Source: Tannerellaceae bacterium
Lineage (GTDB): Bacteria; Bacteroidota; Bacteroidia; Bacteroidales; Tannerellaceae
Assembly (NCBI GenBank): GCA_031267205.1
Contig: JAIRZN010000099.1
Coordinates: 1-15,359, forward strand
Length of the DNA: 15,359 nucleotides
Reading direction: 5' to 3'
Shown piece after piece: positions 15,117 to 15,359 of the stretch. Made by a program: the position numbers and the translations under genes. Numbering within the stretch: the stretch's first letter is position 1; each line of letters begins with the position of its first letter. The notes below the pieces were generated by a model. That model saw only the letters and a program-made list of their open reading frames with translations, searched no databases and was not told the origin of the DNA.

Positions 15117-15359
15117 GCCGACGAGTGAAAACAGACTTACCAAATTTTGGGAAGTCTGCCGACGATCGAAAACAGACTTACCAAATTTTGGGAAGTCTGC
15201 CGACGATCGAAAACAGACTTACCAAATTTTGGGAAGTCTGCCGACGAGTGAAAACAGACTTACCAAATTTTGGGAAGTCTGCCGACGAGTGAAAACAGAC
15301 TTACCAAATTTTGGGAAGTCTGCCGACGATCGAAAACAGACTTACCAAATTTTGGTAAG
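15117..15359 (-). repeat. 41-bp tandem repeat array, six hairpin units, cut by window end
   Basis: Units begin with GCCGACG at 15117, 15158, 15199, 15240, 15281 and 15322, exactly 41 bp apart; the sixth lacks its last three bases at the window edge. Units are nearly identical apart from a GAGTG/GATCG switch after GCCGAC, in the order A-B-B-A-A-B. Each unit has a 27-nt hairpin: CAGACTT and AAGTCTG enclose CCAAA-T-TTTGG with a single A/G mismatch. In the last copy a G-to-T change at 15356 repairs this mismatch, giving a perfect 19-nt palindrome (15341-15359). In reverse complement the unit opens with CTCGTCGGCAGACTTCC, close to the left array. It is noncoding. Confidence 0.95.

Noticed and set aside
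14870..15292. Plus-strand 140-aa reading frame through the right repeats
   Set aside because: It results from stop-poor repeat sequence; the frame rotates through the 41-bp units, and the frame begins inside the DUF4290 gene on the other strand.
1..15359. Genomic island bounded by the two inverted arrays
   Set aside because: The enclosed block contains core genes (murA, rimM, dxr, rseP) and no integrase, transposase or tRNA gene.

Overview
The window looks like a chromosomal segment of a Bacteroidales bacterium (Bacteroidota). The evidence is a DUF4290-murA-rimM-M23 peptidase-dxr-rseP gene string, several good matches to the Bacteroidota promoter -7 element TAnnTTTG instead of E. coli-type promoters, start codons with no obvious Shine-Dalgarno sequence, and lipoproteins with short lipoboxes. 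The exact genus cannot be fixed from the sequence; a Tannerella, Parabacteroides or Porphyromonas relative is a guess. All thirteen genes that I accept lie on the minus strand, so the window reads functionally from right to left.

Layout from high to low coordinates: (1) 14964-15359 has no gene and ends in a 41-bp tandem repeat of hairpin-forming units that runs off the window edge. (2) 14934-9019 is a core envelope and isoprenoid cluster: DUF4290, murA (UDP-GlcNAc enolpyruvyl transferase with the fosfomycin-insensitive Asp variant), rimM, a membrane-anchored M23 peptidase, dxr and rseP. A clear promoter precedes DUF4290 and a second probable one precedes the M23 gene. (3) 8855-6513 is a lipoprotein beta-N-acetylhexosaminidase (GH20) with its own promoter, followed by a strong hairpin. 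(4) 6430-4998 is an AraC-type regulator whose stop codon overlaps the start of an ECF-like sigma factor; no anti-sigma gene is visible. (5) 4888-1130 is a TetR-TolC-HlyD-ABC ATPase export operon with a palindromic candidate operator at its promoter. It stops after one ATPase, with no permease in the window. (6) 1-1129 has no gene. It holds a pair of inverted REP-like palindromes and about 21 units of another 41-bp tandem repeat, which changes from monomers to an 82/83-bp dimer form.

The most unusual signal is the pair of repeat arrays at the two ends. They have the same 41-bp period, and when one is reverse-complemented they share a 17-bp core (CTCGTCGGSAGACTTYC). They therefore look like two diverged members of one repeat family, placed in inverted orientation around an otherwise ordinary 14-kb gene block. 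Their function is unknown; none of the usual explanations (CRISPR, coding repeat, insertion sequence) fits.

The genes share an envelope theme: peptidoglycan precursor synthesis (murA), peptidoglycan cutting (M23), undecaprenyl/isoprenoid precursor supply (dxr), intramembrane proteolysis (rseP), amino-sugar scavenging (GH20) and export (TolC/HlyD/ABC). All assignments come from reading motifs; no database search was run.
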